Shown here in pieces: positions 55,049 to 64,000 of a stretch of DNA of 64,000 nucleotides (within the stretch, counting starts at the first letter, position 1; each line of letters opens with the position of its first letter). The position numbers and the translations under genes are program-made. The notes beneath the pieces are model-generated. The model was given only the letters and a program-made list of their open reading frames with translations, searched no databases and was not told the DNA's origin. The stretch covers positions 62,001-126,000 of the forward strand of contig NZ_KE384195.1 in NCBI RefSeq assembly GCF_000424465.1. Direction: 5' to 3'. This DNA is from Butyrivibrio hungatei NK4A153 (GTDB taxonomy: Bacteria; Bacillota; Clostridia; Lachnospirales; Lachnospiraceae).

Positions 55049-56080
55049 TTATCTGCTGTTCCTGTTTTTGAAGTAAGCGAACAGACTCTGCAAAATTATG
55101 AAGAAGCACAAAAGCGCTGCCGTCATAATGTTACTCCAGCTTGATAAAAGCTTTCCGTTGGTTGTTACAAGCGTCGAGATCGTTCCGTTTATGAGAACAC
55201 CAAAGAGCGATCCGATAACGTTGCCGACACCGCCTGTAAGAAGCGTTCCACCGATAACCGCTGATGCGATCGCATTCATCTCGAAACCGAGCGCCTGCTG
55301 AACAGAACCTGACATAGTGTTGAGGCAGTAACAGATTCCTCCGATAGAGCAAAGGAATGAGGAAAGCATGTAAGCCTTCATCTTTGTAGCCTTAACATTA
55401 AGTCCCATCATTGTAGCCGACTGCTGGTTTCCGCCAACCGCATACAGACTTCTTCCAAACTTTGTATATTTAAGTATGAAGAAAATAAGTGCCACAACCA
55501 AAAGTGCTATAACTACCGTAGGTCTGATAAAAGGAACTACCGTCTTGCCTTTTTTATTTACATATCCGAGAAACTTCGGAAGATTGATCTTGGCATTTGC
55601 CCATTTGTAAAACGTAGGATTCATCTGCTGTGTGATTGAAATCTGATCGGTACAGATAACCGCCGTCATGCCTCTTGCAAAGAACATTCCCGCCATGGTA
55701 ATGATAAACGGCTGAATCTTGAGGTAACCAATCAAAAATCCCTGTACAGCACCGAATACAAGTCCAATAACAAGTATTAGTATGATAAGCGGAATACAGG
55801 GCCACCCCTTAACGCCCATTCCGTAAGCAAGTATCATACAATCCATAGCTACAAGCGATCCTACGGAAATATCAATTCCGCCGGTGAGCATTACACATGT
55901 CATTCCGCATGCAACGCAGATAAGTCCCGCGTTGGTAATAAGTAGATTCAAAAAAGTCTGTACATGCGTAAATCCTTTAGCCGAGTAAACAACACATCCT
56001 ACCGCATACATCACAACAAAAAGGACTATGGTGATCAAAAGGAGCAGCGTGTTTCCGCTGAATTTCTTTAAACTCTTCAT
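55049..56080 (-). CDS. Sugar ABC transporter permease (YjfF-like)
   Basis: The 343-residue protein has about eight to ten membrane helices and the RbsC-family motif pattern, with MLTGGIDISVGSLVAM and the conserved EMNAIASAVIGGTLLTGGVG segment. It overlaps the upstream permease gene by four bases. Two different permeases beside one ATPase are typical of YtfT-YjfF galactofuranose-type importers. Substrate is inferred to be a pentose or furanose sugar. Confidence 0.92.
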   Translation of the reverse strand: MKSLKKFSGNTLLLLITIVLFVVMYAVGCVVYSAKGFTHVQTFLNLLITNAGLICVACGMTCVMLTGGIDISVGSLVAMDCMILAYGMGVKGWPCIPLIILILVIGLVFGAVQGFLIGYLKIQPFIITMAGMFFARGMTAVICTDQISITQQMNPTFYKWANAKINLPKFLGYVNKKGKTVVPFIRPTVVIALLVVALIFFILKYTKFGRSLYAVGGNQQSATMMGLNVKATKMKAYMLSSFLCSIGGICYCLNTMSGSVQQALGFEMNAIASAVIGGTLLTGGVGNVIGSLFGVLINGTISTLVTTNGKLLSSWSNIMTAALLCFFIILQSLFAYFKNRNSR

Positions 56081-57135
56081 GCCTCCTGACCTCCTTCCGT
56101 CTTAAGTGCTTTTCTTTTTGCCTCAGTGTTTGCGATCCACTCTTTAAATGTAGGTGCCTGAACAACTACGATGATCACAACTATGATAGCCTTAACAACA
56201 GGCGCCTGGTCGGTCGAAACACCCATAGCAAGAAGGGTTGTCGTGATAGCCTGAATTGTATATGCTCCAATTACCGAACCGGCAAGATTGAATTTACCTC
56301 CGCCAAGTGAATTACCACCGAGCGCTACCGCAAGGATGGCATCAAGCTCGTAGTTAAGTCCTATGTTGTTTGAATCTGCGGAATAGATACGGCTACTTGC
56401 GACCATTCCCGCAATTCCTGCACAAAGACCGCAGATCACATAGCAGACAAAGCATATCATCGCTGAATTTATACCGGAGATTCTGGCAGCTCTGCTGTTA
56501 ATACCTGCTGACTGAACGTACAATCCAAGTGCAGTCTTTTTTAGCAGTAACATCACAACCGCTATAACAACGATCGTAACGAAGATAGCCGTCGGAATAG
56601 GACAGCCCGGTATGAAATTACCAAGGTACTTATAAGGCTCGTATCTGATGTATGTGATCTGGTTGTTACACATAAGAAGGCCGATGGCTCTCGCCGCTGT
56701 GAAAAGAATAAGTGTAGCGACCATAGGCTGAATCTTTAATTTAGCAACAAGTGCACCGTTCATGGCGCCGCACAAACCGCCGAGGAAAATTCCGAAAAGG
56801 ATTCCCACTCCCATCGGAACTGCAAGTTCTGTGGTTGAGTTGACACCGTAGCCTGCAAGCATCATACAAGTTCCGCAAGCCGATAAACTCATAACAGAAC
56901 CTACAGAGATATCAGTTCCTGCCGACACCGCAACTACAAGTGTCTGCCCCACTGCAAGAATCGCTATCTCACTTCCTCTGTTCAATATATCTATAAGTCT
57001 TCCATACAACACTCCATGTTGAATACCTATACTAAAAAAAGCCGGATTCTTTATCAAATTTATAAGAAGAACCAAAAGAAGGCAGAAGAAGGGCAAAAAT
57101 AACTGCTGCTTCGTTAGTTTCTTTATTTTATCCAT
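56077..57135 (-). CDS. Sugar ABC transporter permease (YtfT-like)
   Basis: The 352-residue RbsC-family permease has about nine membrane helices, with SAGTDISVGSVMSL and the YELDAILAVALGGNSLGGG coupling segment. The start overlaps the ATPase stop by one base (TAATG) and the end overlaps the next permease by four, so the three are translationally coupled. Confidence 0.92.
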   Translation of the reverse strand: MDKIKKLTKQQLFLPFFCLLLVLLINLIKNPAFFSIGIQHGVLYGRLIDILNRGSEIAILAVGQTLVVAVSAGTDISVGSVMSLSACGTCMMLAGYGVNSTTELAVPMGVGILFGIFLGGLCGAMNGALVAKLKIQPMVATLILFTAARAIGLLMCNNQITYIRYEPYKYLGNFIPGCPIPTAIFVTIVVIAVVMLLLKKTALGLYVQSAGINSRAARISGINSAMICFVCYVICGLCAGIAGMVASSRIYSADSNNIGLNYELDAILAVALGGNSLGGGKFNLAGSVIGAYTIQAITTTLLAMGVSTDQAPVVKAIIVVIIVVVQAPTFKEWIANTEAKRKALKTEGGQEA

Positions 57136-58646
57136 TACTTCTCACCTCCCGCGATCGCACTCATTACACTCTCCTGCGTCATCTCTCCGTCGATTTCCCC
57201 AACCTTTTCGCCGTCTCTCATAACGCACATTCTGGTGCAGGTACGAAGCATCTCTTCTATCTCAGAAGAAATGAATACTACGCTCATTCCCTCTTGAGCA
57301 AATTGCAAAATAAGCTTCTGGAACTCTGTCTTTGTTCCGATGTCGATACCTCTTGTCGGCTCATCGAGGATAAGGAAATCAGGATGAGTGCACAGCCATC
57401 TTGCAAGAATAACCTTCTGCTGATTTCCGCCCGAAAGCTGTGAAAGAGGTGTTTCTCTACTCGCAGTCTTGATCTGAAGCATATCTATAAACTTGTCCGC
57501 GATCTCAATCTGTTTTGCTCTTGATACTTTCTTAAACATTCCGTTTCTTGCCTGAAGTGCAAGAATTATGTTATCTCTTACCGAAAGATCACCGATACAT
57601 CCGTCGGCTTTTCTGTCATCGGGAAGATATGCCATACCTTCCTTTATTGCGTCGATAGGCGCCTTTATATTGATCTCTTTTCCCTTCATGTACTCTTTAC
57701 CGGTCTGAGCCTTGTCTGCACCGTAGATGCAGCGCACCATCTCGCTTCGACCGCTTCCCAAAAGACCTGTAACTCCGACTACTTCGCCCTTATGAATCTC
57801 AAAGTCAAAAGGCTTTACTGTTCCCTTATGGCTGAGTCCTTCGGCTTTAAGCATGATCTCGGGATTTATCTCAACATTACCCTCGGGTTTGATAGCCGCA
57901 AGATCGTCAAAATCCTTACCGAGCATGGCAGCTACCAGCTTAACTCTCGGAAGTTCGCTTATAGAATAATCTCCTACAAAGCTTCCGTTTCTCATAACCG
58001 TGATCCTGTCGCAGACTGCATAAACCTGCTCTAGGAAATGGGTAACGAATATGATTCCTACTCCTTTTGCCTTAAGATCTCTCATTACGTCAAAGAGCTT
58101 TTCAACCTCGTTGTCATCAAGAGACGATGTCGGCTCATCGAGAATGAGTACCTTACATTCCATATCCACTGCTCTTGCAATAGCAATCATCTGCTGGATC
58201 GCAAGTGAGTAATTCTCCAAAGCCAGTGTCACATCGATAGATATGCCAAGGCTGTCCATTATTTCTTTTGCCCGCTTATTCATTGAACGCCAATCTACGG
58301 TACCGAACTTGGTAACAGGTTCGCGTCCGATGAAAAGATTTTCTGCAACAGAGAGGTTCGGACAAAGATTGACCTCCTGATAAACCGTTGCAATTCCTAC
58401 TTTCTGTGCATCCTCTGTAGAGTGGTTAAAAACATTTCCTTCCACACCCTGCACGTAAACCTCGCCGGCATCACGCTCGTACACGCCCGTGAGACATTTT
58501 ATGATGGTAGACTTTCCTGCGCCGTTTTCGCCCATCAGTGCGTGAATCTCGCCTTTATGAAGTGTAAGCTGTGCGTGATTGAGTGCTATGACACCGGGAA
58601 AGGCTTTCACTATGTCACGCATAACAATAAGTTCATTCTGCTCCAT
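57135..58646 (-). CDS. Sugar ABC transporter ATP-binding protein (YtfR/RbsA-like)
   Basis: The 503-residue protein holds two ABC domains. The first is complete, with GENGAGKST and the signature-region IQQMIAIARAV. The second has the usual degenerate Walker A (GLLGSGRSE) and LSGGNQQK. This is the standard CUT2-class layout. It lies 84 bp after the binding-protein gene, across a hairpin. Confidence 0.95.
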   Translation of the reverse strand: MEQNELIVMRDIVKAFPGVIALNHAQLTLHKGEIHALMGENGAGKSTIIKCLTGVYERDAGEVYVQGVEGNVFNHSTEDAQKVGIATVYQEVNLCPNLSVAENLFIGREPVTKFGTVDWRSMNKRAKEIMDSLGISIDVTLALENYSLAIQQMIAIARAVDMECKVLILDEPTSSLDDNEVEKLFDVMRDLKAKGVGIIFVTHFLEQVYAVCDRITVMRNGSFVGDYSISELPRVKLVAAMLGKDFDDLAAIKPEGNVEINPEIMLKAEGLSHKGTVKPFDFEIHKGEVVGVTGLLGSGRSEMVRCIYGADKAQTGKEYMKGKEINIKAPIDAIKEGMAYLPDDRKADGCIGDLSVRDNIILALQARNGMFKKVSRAKQIEIADKFIDMLQIKTASRETPLSQLSGGNQQKVILARWLCTHPDFLILDEPTRGIDIGTKTEFQKLILQFAQEGMSVVFISSEIEEMLRTCTRMCVMRDGEKVGEIDGEMTQESVMSAIAGGEK

Positions 58647-58676
58647 AAAATAATACCCTTCTCTTATTGAATAATT

Positions 58677-58700
58677 AGGGTAGTTCTCGCGAACTACCCT
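58677..58700 (-). terminator. Intercistronic hairpin after the binding-protein gene
   Basis: AGGGTAGTTC and GAACTACCCT form a perfect 10-bp stem around TCGC. No U run follows leftward, so it probably protects or partially terminates the mRNA, letting the binding protein be made in excess over the membrane subunits. Confidence 0.75.
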
Positions 58701-58730
58701 ATAAGTTTTTCTATAATCAAATCTCTATAA

Positions 58731-59852
58731 TCAGTACGCTTCATCAACAGTTGCTTTATCAACTACGATAAGGGGTTCTGTTACATCCTTGCCTGAATTG
58801 TTCTTGTAAGAAATGTCCTTAAGAACATCCTCTGATACGAACCAAGGCTCTTCCATGAATGTCTGCTTCTCAACTGTCTGTCCGCCCTGAAGAGCCTGTA
58901 TTATCTTAAGGCAATCAGGTCCCTGAAGAGGATTGCACTGGAAGTCTGCGTTGATCTCTTTGTCGAGAACCTTCTGAAGACCTGCGGTACAAGCATCGAA
59001 TGAGATAACGATTACATCGCCGTCAACACCGTATGAAACGCCTGCTGCCTTCATTGCATCGATAGCACCGAATGCTTCGTTATCGTTCTGGCAGATAACA
59101 ACGTTGAACTTGCCTGCATATGACTTGCAGTAAGACTCCATAACCTTCTGTCCGCCTTCCTGTGTGAAGTCACCTGTCTGTGAATCAAGAAGCTTCCATC
59201 CTTCTGAATCTACGAACTGATGGAATCCCTTTGTACGTCCGATCTCAGCTGAAGAACCTGTTGTTCCTGTGATCTCAAGGATATTAAGTTCTTTGATGCC
59301 CTTTGCCTCTGCGTAAGCCTTAAGCCATGCACCTGCTGCAAGACCTTCGTTTGTGAACTCAGAACCTACCCATGAAACATATTTATCTGAATCATCGATC
59401 GTACGGTCAATTACTATAACAGGAATGCCTGCATCATCAGCCTCTGTAAGTACTGTATCCCAACCTGTTGATACGATGGGGTCAATAACGATGTAATCAA
59501 CGTCCTGCTCGATAAAGTTACGAACTGCCTCAAGCTGTGCTGCCGAATCGTTATCACAATCTACAAACTGAAGATCGATGCCGTTCTCACTGGAAAGAGC
59601 TGCCTTAACTGAATTTGTTGAAGCTGTACGCCAATCTGACTCGTGTCCAACCTGTGCAAATCCGACTGTTATTGACTCTCCGTCTGCTGCCGGTGCTGCT
59701 CCGGTATCATCGGCTGTATCTGCCGTTGCTTCCGTTGCATCTGTGGCATCGGTAGCTGCCGTTGTATCCGCTGCGCCTGATCCGCCGCATCCTACAAGCA
59801 TCGAAACCGACATTGCTGTAGCCATAATAGTTGCCAATACTTTCTTCTTCAT
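58731..59852 (-). CDS. Sugar ABC transporter substrate-binding lipoprotein (YtfQ-like)
   Basis: The 373-residue protein has a lipoprotein signal (lipobox LVGC), a Thr/Ala/Asp-rich linker (residues about 26-60) and a periplasmic-binding-protein domain with VGFAQVGHESDWRTA, the type seen in galactofuranose-binding YtfQ. It is the first gene of the transporter operon. A paralogue lies near the right end of the window. Confidence 0.93.
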   Translation of the reverse strand: MKKKVLATIMATAMSVSMLVGCGGSGAADTTAATDATDATEATADTADDTGAAPAADGESITVGFAQVGHESDWRTASTNSVKAALSSENGIDLQFVDCDNDSAAQLEAVRNFIEQDVDYIVIDPIVSTGWDTVLTEADDAGIPVIVIDRTIDDSDKYVSWVGSEFTNEGLAAGAWLKAYAEAKGIKELNILEITGTTGSSAEIGRTKGFHQFVDSEGWKLLDSQTGDFTQEGGQKVMESYCKSYAGKFNVVICQNDNEAFGAIDAMKAAGVSYGVDGDVIVISFDACTAGLQKVLDKEINADFQCNPLQGPDCLKIIQALQGGQTVEKQTFMEEPWFVSEDVLKDISYKNNSGKDVTEPLIVVDKATVDEAY

Positions 59853-59928
59853 ACTTTGTACCCTCCATTTAATATATAAATGTTGAATGAATGTTTCTTA
59901 TACACATTTTACTTATGACCCGCATGTA

Positions 59929-59957
59929 TTCATAGGATTTAGAGGCACCTTGCACAA
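59929..59957 (-). promoter_or_regulatory. Candidate promoter of the sugar ABC operon
   Basis: TTGTGC (59952-59957) and TATGAA (59929-59934) on the minus strand are spaced by 17 bp, about 75 bp before the binding-protein start. Confidence 0.5.
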
Positions 59958-59968
59958 TTTTCTAACTT

Positions 59969-59996
59969 TTGACAATACAAATTCAGGTGCTATACT
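59969..59996 (+). promoter_or_regulatory. Candidate promoter of the GntR/LacI-type regulator with operator-like sites
   Basis: TTGACA (59969-59974) and TATACT (59991-59996) are spaced by 16 bp on the plus strand. TACAAATT occurs in the spacer (59976-59983) and again at 60008-60015 and 60170-60177; it resembles half-sites of AraR-type regulators. The rest of the 362-bp divergent gap is AT-rich with no other feature seen. Confidence 0.55.
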
Positions 59997-60214
59997 CTTA
60001 TAAAAAGTACAAATTTGAAATGAGCTACTTTTAGAAATACTTTTGGTTGAATTTCTTTATATTTGAATAAAATTTTTTGGATTATATTGGAAAAAACTCC
60101 GGGAAATTATCTGATAGTTTTGATAAAGACTTATAAATTTACGCAGAATATTTTTTATGATCAAAAGAATACAAATTTTTTTACCCATTTTTTTATTAAA
60201 AGGCGAAGAAAAAA

Positions 60215-61231
60215 ATGACAAAACAGGAAAATATTACAAAAAAAATAAAAAAAGAAATCTCACAAAGACTTCTTTCAGGTAAAATGGCGCTTCCGACCGA
60301 AAAAGAGTTGTGTGAAAAATACTCCTGCAGCCGCCAGACCATAAGAAAGGTGCTGTCAAACCTAAAAGAAGAGAAACTTATCAACTCCCACCAAGGAAGC
60401 GGATATTATCTTACAGGCCTAAATCCGGACGCGGGAAGAAACCACATCTGTCTTCTTTTTGCAAGACCTGACGAATATATTTATCCTTCTCTTATCTACG
60501 ATATCGAAAAGAACATCTCTTCAGGAAGCGACATTCCTCTTTCCGTCTCCGTTTCCGAGACTCAGTCCGACTTTTTCAGGGAAAGAAACATTCTGAAAGA
60601 CCTTCTTAAGAATCCTCCGCTGGTTATTTTATCCGAATGCTTTTCGCTTATGGATAATCCAAACCACGATTTATACGAAGCTCTTGAAAAGAAAGGATGC
60701 TCCGTCATCTTCCTCTACGGAACCTACCGAAACATGCCGGATTCCCCCTCCATAACGGAAGGAGCATACGATGCCGCATACAATCTTGTTATGCAGCTTC
60801 ATATAAGCGGATACCGCAGGATCTCAGGCGTTTTCAAAAATACCAATCCTCAGGACTCTTCCATGATATCCGGCTTCATCTCTGCCCTCAGAGACCTTGA
60901 CCTTGATTTTGGTAAAAAAAGATATGTGATCGAAGATGCTCCCACATCCGATATCAGGGCCCTATGCAAAGAATCCGACGCAGTTTTATTCGGAAGCGAC
61001 GAACTTGCCTATCCGCATGTAAAGGCACTTAGAGACAAGAAGCTCATAAATCTTAAGGAAAAGAAAGTATACAGCTTTGACAACAGCTATCTTTCACAGG
61101 TAAATTCTTTTCGCATAAAAAGCTTTTCCCACCGCGGAAAGACACTTTCCTATACTATCGCCAAAAGAATTCTTTCTACAATAAAAGGACAACCGAAAGT
61201 CTCGATTGTCCTTCCCTATCAGCTGTTTTGA
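60215..61231 (+). CDS. GntR-HTH/LacI-like sugar-responsive regulator (AraR type)
   Basis: Residues 1-70 are a GntR winged helix (EKELCEKYSCSRQTIRKVLSNL). The rest, with NHICLLFARPDEYIYPS and repeated VILSE/VIFLYG strands, is a periplasmic-binding-like sensor as in AraR. This design binds a free sugar and releases DNA. It is divergent from the sugar ABC operon and probably regulates it. The ribosome site is weak. Its end overlaps the convergent response regulator by 13 bases. Confidence 0.88.
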   Translation: MTKQENITKKIKKEISQRLLSGKMALPTEKELCEKYSCSRQTIRKVLSNLKEEKLINSHQGSGYYLTGLNPDAGRNHICLLFARPDEYIYPSLIYDIEKNISSGSDIPLSVSVSETQSDFFRERNILKDLLKNPPLVILSECFSLMDNPNHDLYEALEKKGCSVIFLYGTYRNMPDSPSITEGAYDAAYNLVMQLHISGYRRISGVFKNTNPQDSSMISGFISALRDLDLDFGKKRYVIEDAPTSDIRALCKESDAVLFGSDELAYPHVKALRDKKLINLKEKKVYSFDNSYLSQVNSFRIKSFSHRGKTLSYTIAKRILSTIKGQPKVSIVLPYQLF

Positions 61232-62832
61232 TTTCTGTATTCTCTCGGTGACATCCCGTACATCTTCCTGAATACAAAGCTGAAATAGTGTGAATCCTTA
61301 TATCCTACCGCAGCGGCAACATCCGCCGTATGCATCCTCTCTTTTGCAAGAAGCTCTCTTGCCTTTTCAAGGCGCTTTGCCGTAAGGAATTTCACGAATG
61401 TCGTGTCCATCTCCTTACTAAAGACCGTGCTCAGATAGCTGCTGTTGACAGAAAGCGCCTCCGCAACATCAACCAGCGTACAGCTCTCATTCATGTAATT
61501 TTCATCAATATATTCAATGGCATCGCTGATAAGCTTATTTCCTCTCTTATTTGAAGCGCTGTCCCTAAGTTCAAGCGCGCTCTTAAGAAGCGACACCATA
61601 AACTCCTCAACCTGCTTACTCTTGATCTCATATCCCTCTTTAAGTGAAAAGAGATTCTCATCGATGTCCTTTTTCGAAACACCGCTCGATTCAAGGAAAC
61701 TGCTCGCAGCAAACAATGAATTGAGCACAAAGAAATTCCTAAACACATGGCTCTTTAAGGCATCACCCAGACTTGTGAGATATTCGGATACAAATTCCCC
61801 GATCTCACTCTCAGTTCCCGTAGAAAGAAATCCCTTAAGAACCGCACTGTCAACCTTTGAGCTGTCTATATTCTCGATGGAACCGTCATTCTGAGCGGAT
61901 GTGTACTTCGCCGTAGTATCTTCCGTAAGTACATGCGTATCCTGCACAAAGTACCTGCATGCAAATGCATGATTTACAAGATTAAAGCACTTAACAAGCG
62001 CGCTGAACCTCTCAACTGGCTTACCAGCCGAAACATACCACTCTATCTTGTCATCCTTATCCTCGCAGATCTCCGTGATCTTAGAAACGCCTTTTTCCAC
62101 GTAATCCGCAACAATATCTTTTTCGCCCTTAACAATAACTATGTAAGTGTTCAGCGACCATCTCGAAAGTATATATGCGGGGAACCTAAGGAAATAACTC
62201 ATAAGTTCCTCGAGCGCCCTGCAATACTGAACGGAGCCTATTTCCTCAAATGGCTTCTCTTTATCTTTTATGGAAAAAAGAATGAGACTGAATGCCGAAG
62301 CCGTAATATCAAGCGAAAGCTTCCCCGCTTCGACATAGATGTCCTTTACAGGCATCGTACCGGTAAGAACTTTTTCAAAAAACTCTCTCCTTTGAAGCTG
62401 CTCATACTCCTGCGTCTCCATCTGATATTGCATCAGATATCCTTGCTGAGTGCGCTCTTTCTCAATCTTCTCTTTTACACTGTCGAGAACTTCCTTCATT
62501 CCCGACTTTGTGATCGGCTTTGAGATATACTGATCGACGCCCTCTTTGATAGCTCTTTTTGCATATTCAAAATCATCGTACCCGCTCATGATGACAATAC
62601 GCATTGACGGAAATTCTTTTTTCACGATATGACTAAGTGACAGGCCGTCCATAAAAGGCATCTTGATATCCGTTATAAGAACATCCGGCGCCGTCTTCCT
62701 GATAAGCGGAAGCGCCATCTCGCCGTCACTAGCTTCTCCGACAAAGTTAAACCCGTACTCCTTCCATGGTATGTTGTTTCTGAGGCTCTCCCTCACAACA
62801 CTTTCATCCTCCACAAGAAAAACCTTAAGCAT
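61219..62832 (-). CDS. YesN-type response regulator with AraC-type DNA-binding domain
   Basis: The 537-residue protein starts with a receiver domain (LKVFLVEDESVVRESL, phosphoacceptor Asp in DVLITDIKMP) and ends with an AraC-type double helix-turn-helix (LVDVAEALSVNSSYLSTVF, then GYKDSHYFSFVFRKMYGMSPREYRNQ). The middle 250 residues have no clear family. It follows the sugar-binding lipoprotein and kinase in the same operon, as in YesMN systems for plant-sugar uptake. Confidence 0.94.
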   Translation of the reverse strand: MLKVFLVEDESVVRESLRNNIPWKEYGFNFVGEASDGEMALPLIRKTAPDVLITDIKMPFMDGLSLSHIVKKEFPSMRIVIMSGYDDFEYAKRAIKEGVDQYISKPITKSGMKEVLDSVKEKIEKERTQQGYLMQYQMETQEYEQLQRREFFEKVLTGTMPVKDIYVEAGKLSLDITASAFSLILFSIKDKEKPFEEIGSVQYCRALEELMSYFLRFPAYILSRWSLNTYIVIVKGEKDIVADYVEKGVSKITEICEDKDDKIEWYVSAGKPVERFSALVKCFNLVNHAFACRYFVQDTHVLTEDTTAKYTSAQNDGSIENIDSSKVDSAVLKGFLSTGTESEIGEFVSEYLTSLGDALKSHVFRNFFVLNSLFAASSFLESSGVSKKDIDENLFSLKEGYEIKSKQVEEFMVSLLKSALELRDSASNKRGNKLISDAIEYIDENYMNESCTLVDVAEALSVNSSYLSTVFSKEMDTTFVKFLTAKRLEKARELLAKERMHTADVAAAVGYKDSHYFSFVFRKMYGMSPREYRNQNS

Positions 62833-62841
62833 ACTAACCCC

Positions 62842-63876
62842 TTAATAATTTCTGTCTTCGATATACTCATCGACATTTTCTTTTGTAAAAACCTTCTCTT
62901 CCATATAATAAGCCTTGTCAACTTCTCTTCCCGCTTCAAGATCGTTTATTATCTGAGCAAGAAGTTCTCCCGAATTTGGATTGCACTCGACATCGACATT
63001 TATAACACCTTCTTTTACAAGCTCCAGAGCTTTCCTCGTCCCATCAAAAGAGATAAGAACAGGCTCTCCTACGCCACCCGTCTTAACACCCGCTTCTTTC
63101 AAAGCTTCTATCGCACCAAAGGTCATATCATCATTCTGACACACGATCACATCGATATCGTCAAACTCCCCCAAGAGTCTGGCCATCGTCTCCTTGCCTT
63201 TGGTCTGCGTAAACTCCCCTGTTGCAGAAGCAAGCATCTTCCAATTCATGTGTCTTGCCGCAATTGCCCCAAAACCTTGCGCCCGTCCTTCCTTCGCAGA
63301 CGATCCGCTTGTCCCTTCAATCACAACAATATTGATATCCTCTTCGCTCTTCCCCCGGCTGTCAAGATACTCTTCAAGCCACTTCCCCGCAGACGCTCCT
63401 TCCGCATACATATCTTCCCCAATAAAAGATGTGTACATTGATTCGTCATTTACAGAGATATTTCTATCGAGCAATATCACGGGAATTCCCGCATCTTTTG
63501 CTTCGGCTAGGACCACATCCCATCCCTCCTGAATTACAGGGCAGATTACTATATAATCAACCCTCTGGGATATGAAATTTCTCACAGCCTTAAACTGCTT
63601 CTCCTGTTTCTGCCTTGCATTGTCAAATATAAGAAAAAAGCCGTTGCCCGTAGATAAAGCGGCTTTCACGGATTCAGTGTTTGCACTTCTCCACGTGGAC
63701 TCGCTTCCAAGCTGTGAAAAGCCTACACTGATCAGCGCATCGTTTGCCTTCGTCTCGATCCCGCCGTCTTCGGATGACACATCATATACATAAAAACCTG
63801 TAAACGGCCCGCACCCTGTCAGCAAAACCGCAGCAGCCGTCAAAAGAGCCGCAATCTTATGTCTGTTTATCAGCAT
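62842..63876 (-). CDS. Second YtfQ-like sugar-binding lipoprotein, probable sensor partner
   Basis: AGAGG upstream selects the ATG at 63876, giving 344 residues that open with a lipoprotein signal (lipobox LTGC). The binding domain (VGFSQLGSESTWRSANTESV) is clearly paralogous to the transporter binding protein, for example in the RNFISQRVDYIVICP and GTSGSSAKEGRAQGF stretches. Lying between kinase and response regulator with no permease, it is probably a sugar co-sensor. Its start overlaps the kinase stop. Confidence 0.9.
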   Translation of the reverse strand: MLINRHKIAALLTAAAVLLTGCGPFTGFYVYDVSSEDGGIETKANDALISVGFSQLGSESTWRSANTESVKAALSTGNGFFLIFDNARQKQEKQFKAVRNFISQRVDYIVICPVIQEGWDVVLAEAKDAGIPVILLDRNISVNDESMYTSFIGEDMYAEGASAGKWLEEYLDSRGKSEEDINIVVIEGTSGSSAKEGRAQGFGAIAARHMNWKMLASATGEFTQTKGKETMARLLGEFDDIDVIVCQNDDMTFGAIEALKEAGVKTGGVGEPVLISFDGTRKALELVKEGVINVDVECNPNSGELLAQIINDLEAGREVDKAYYMEEKVFTKENVDEYIEDRNY

Positions 63877-64000
63877 TCTTATCCTCTTCGTAATTGAACA
63901 AAATTGCAGGGATAACCACAGATACCGTGGTCCCTTTTCCAAGTTCCGATTCTATTGAAATTCCGTACCTGTCACCGAAATTCATCCTAATTCTTTCGTT
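63857..64000 (-). CDS. Sensor histidine kinase, 3' end only
   Basis: The last 48 codons of a leftward frame are visible, running off the window. They read like the C-terminal end of a HATPase domain (GISIESELGKGTTVSVVIP), with a short charged tail. It overlaps the following lipoprotein gene by 20 bases. A YesM-type kinase is expected from the YesN-type partner; the rest is outside the window. Confidence 0.75.
   Translation of the reverse strand, partial: NERIRMNFGDRYGISIESELGKGTTVSVVIPAILFNYEEDKNADKQT

Noticed and set aside
54675..55109. Open frames of 95-144 codons with a repeated RPVWPFGVA string
   Set aside because: They arise from the arms of the inverted repeat and are mirrored on both strands; they lack ribosome sites.

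Overview
The window looks like a chromosomal segment of a low-to-moderate G+C Gram-positive anaerobe, most likely a rumen or gut Lachnospiraceae of the Butyrivibrio/Pseudobutyrivibrio type. This is inferred from strong GGAGG ribosome binding sites, a CIRCE-controlled groESL operon, a GGGtGRT/NifU-like pair, a PTS fructose operon, a family 115 xylan alpha-glucuronidase, a family 2 glycosidase, YesN-type regulation and c-di-GMP genes. No rRNA, tRNA, CRISPR array, transposase or phage gene was found. Both ends cut genes: an amidase at base 1 and a histidine kinase at base 64000.

Layout. 1-6300: a truncated cell-wall amidase, groESL, a small lipoprotein preceded by a recognisable c-di-GMP-I (GEMM) riboswitch with its own promoter and terminator, an SseB-like protein and two small unknown proteins. 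6287-12154: a five-gene leftward operon (NfeD, SPFH/stomatin, two halves of a heterodimeric ABC exporter, a phosphoesterase). 12329-15034: two paralogous GAF-like/GGDEF proteins, one apparently active and one degenerate. 15110-24590: VanZ, the GGGtGRT pair, then argH-asd-DUF234-topB-LbH in one leftward run; the DUF234-type ATPase has lost its Walker motifs. 24787-27370: a YtrA-type GntR regulator with an ABC-2 transporter. 27475-32307: a GH2 glycosidase and three small enzymes. 32400-36575: an AT-rich island with a 1111-residue phosphoesterase of unknown role and a repeat-filled gap. 36576-42278: ptsI-ptsH-fruA-fruK-fruR, driven from a promoter with five phased operator half-sites. 42558-48604: an EF-G paralogue, tyrA, aroA and a UDP-sugar dehydrogenase. 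48725-55048: GH115, a BlaI/BlaR-like pair, an XRE-methyltransferase fusion and a second repeat-filled gap. 55049-64000: a YtfQRT-YjfF-like sugar ABC transporter, a GntR/LacI-type repressor, and a YesN-type response regulator, a second sugar-binding lipoprotein and a kinase that probably sense the same sugar.

Several parts fit together. c-di-GMP made by the GGDEF protein could be read by the riboswitch. GH115, GH2, the sugar ABC transporter and the kinase/binding-protein/regulator trio fit a plant-polysaccharide lifestyle. The fru operon and general PTS proteins supply fructose uptake and carbon signalling.

The least explained DNA is structural. Two intergenic gaps about 18 kb apart each hold three tandem hairpin units with a 73-75 bp period but different sequence. 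A 244-bp MITE-like inverted repeat lies beside the second array. A cloverleaf-like inverted repeat follows groEL. Three proteins carry exact-period in-frame minisatellites (6, 7 and 10 residues, three copies each).
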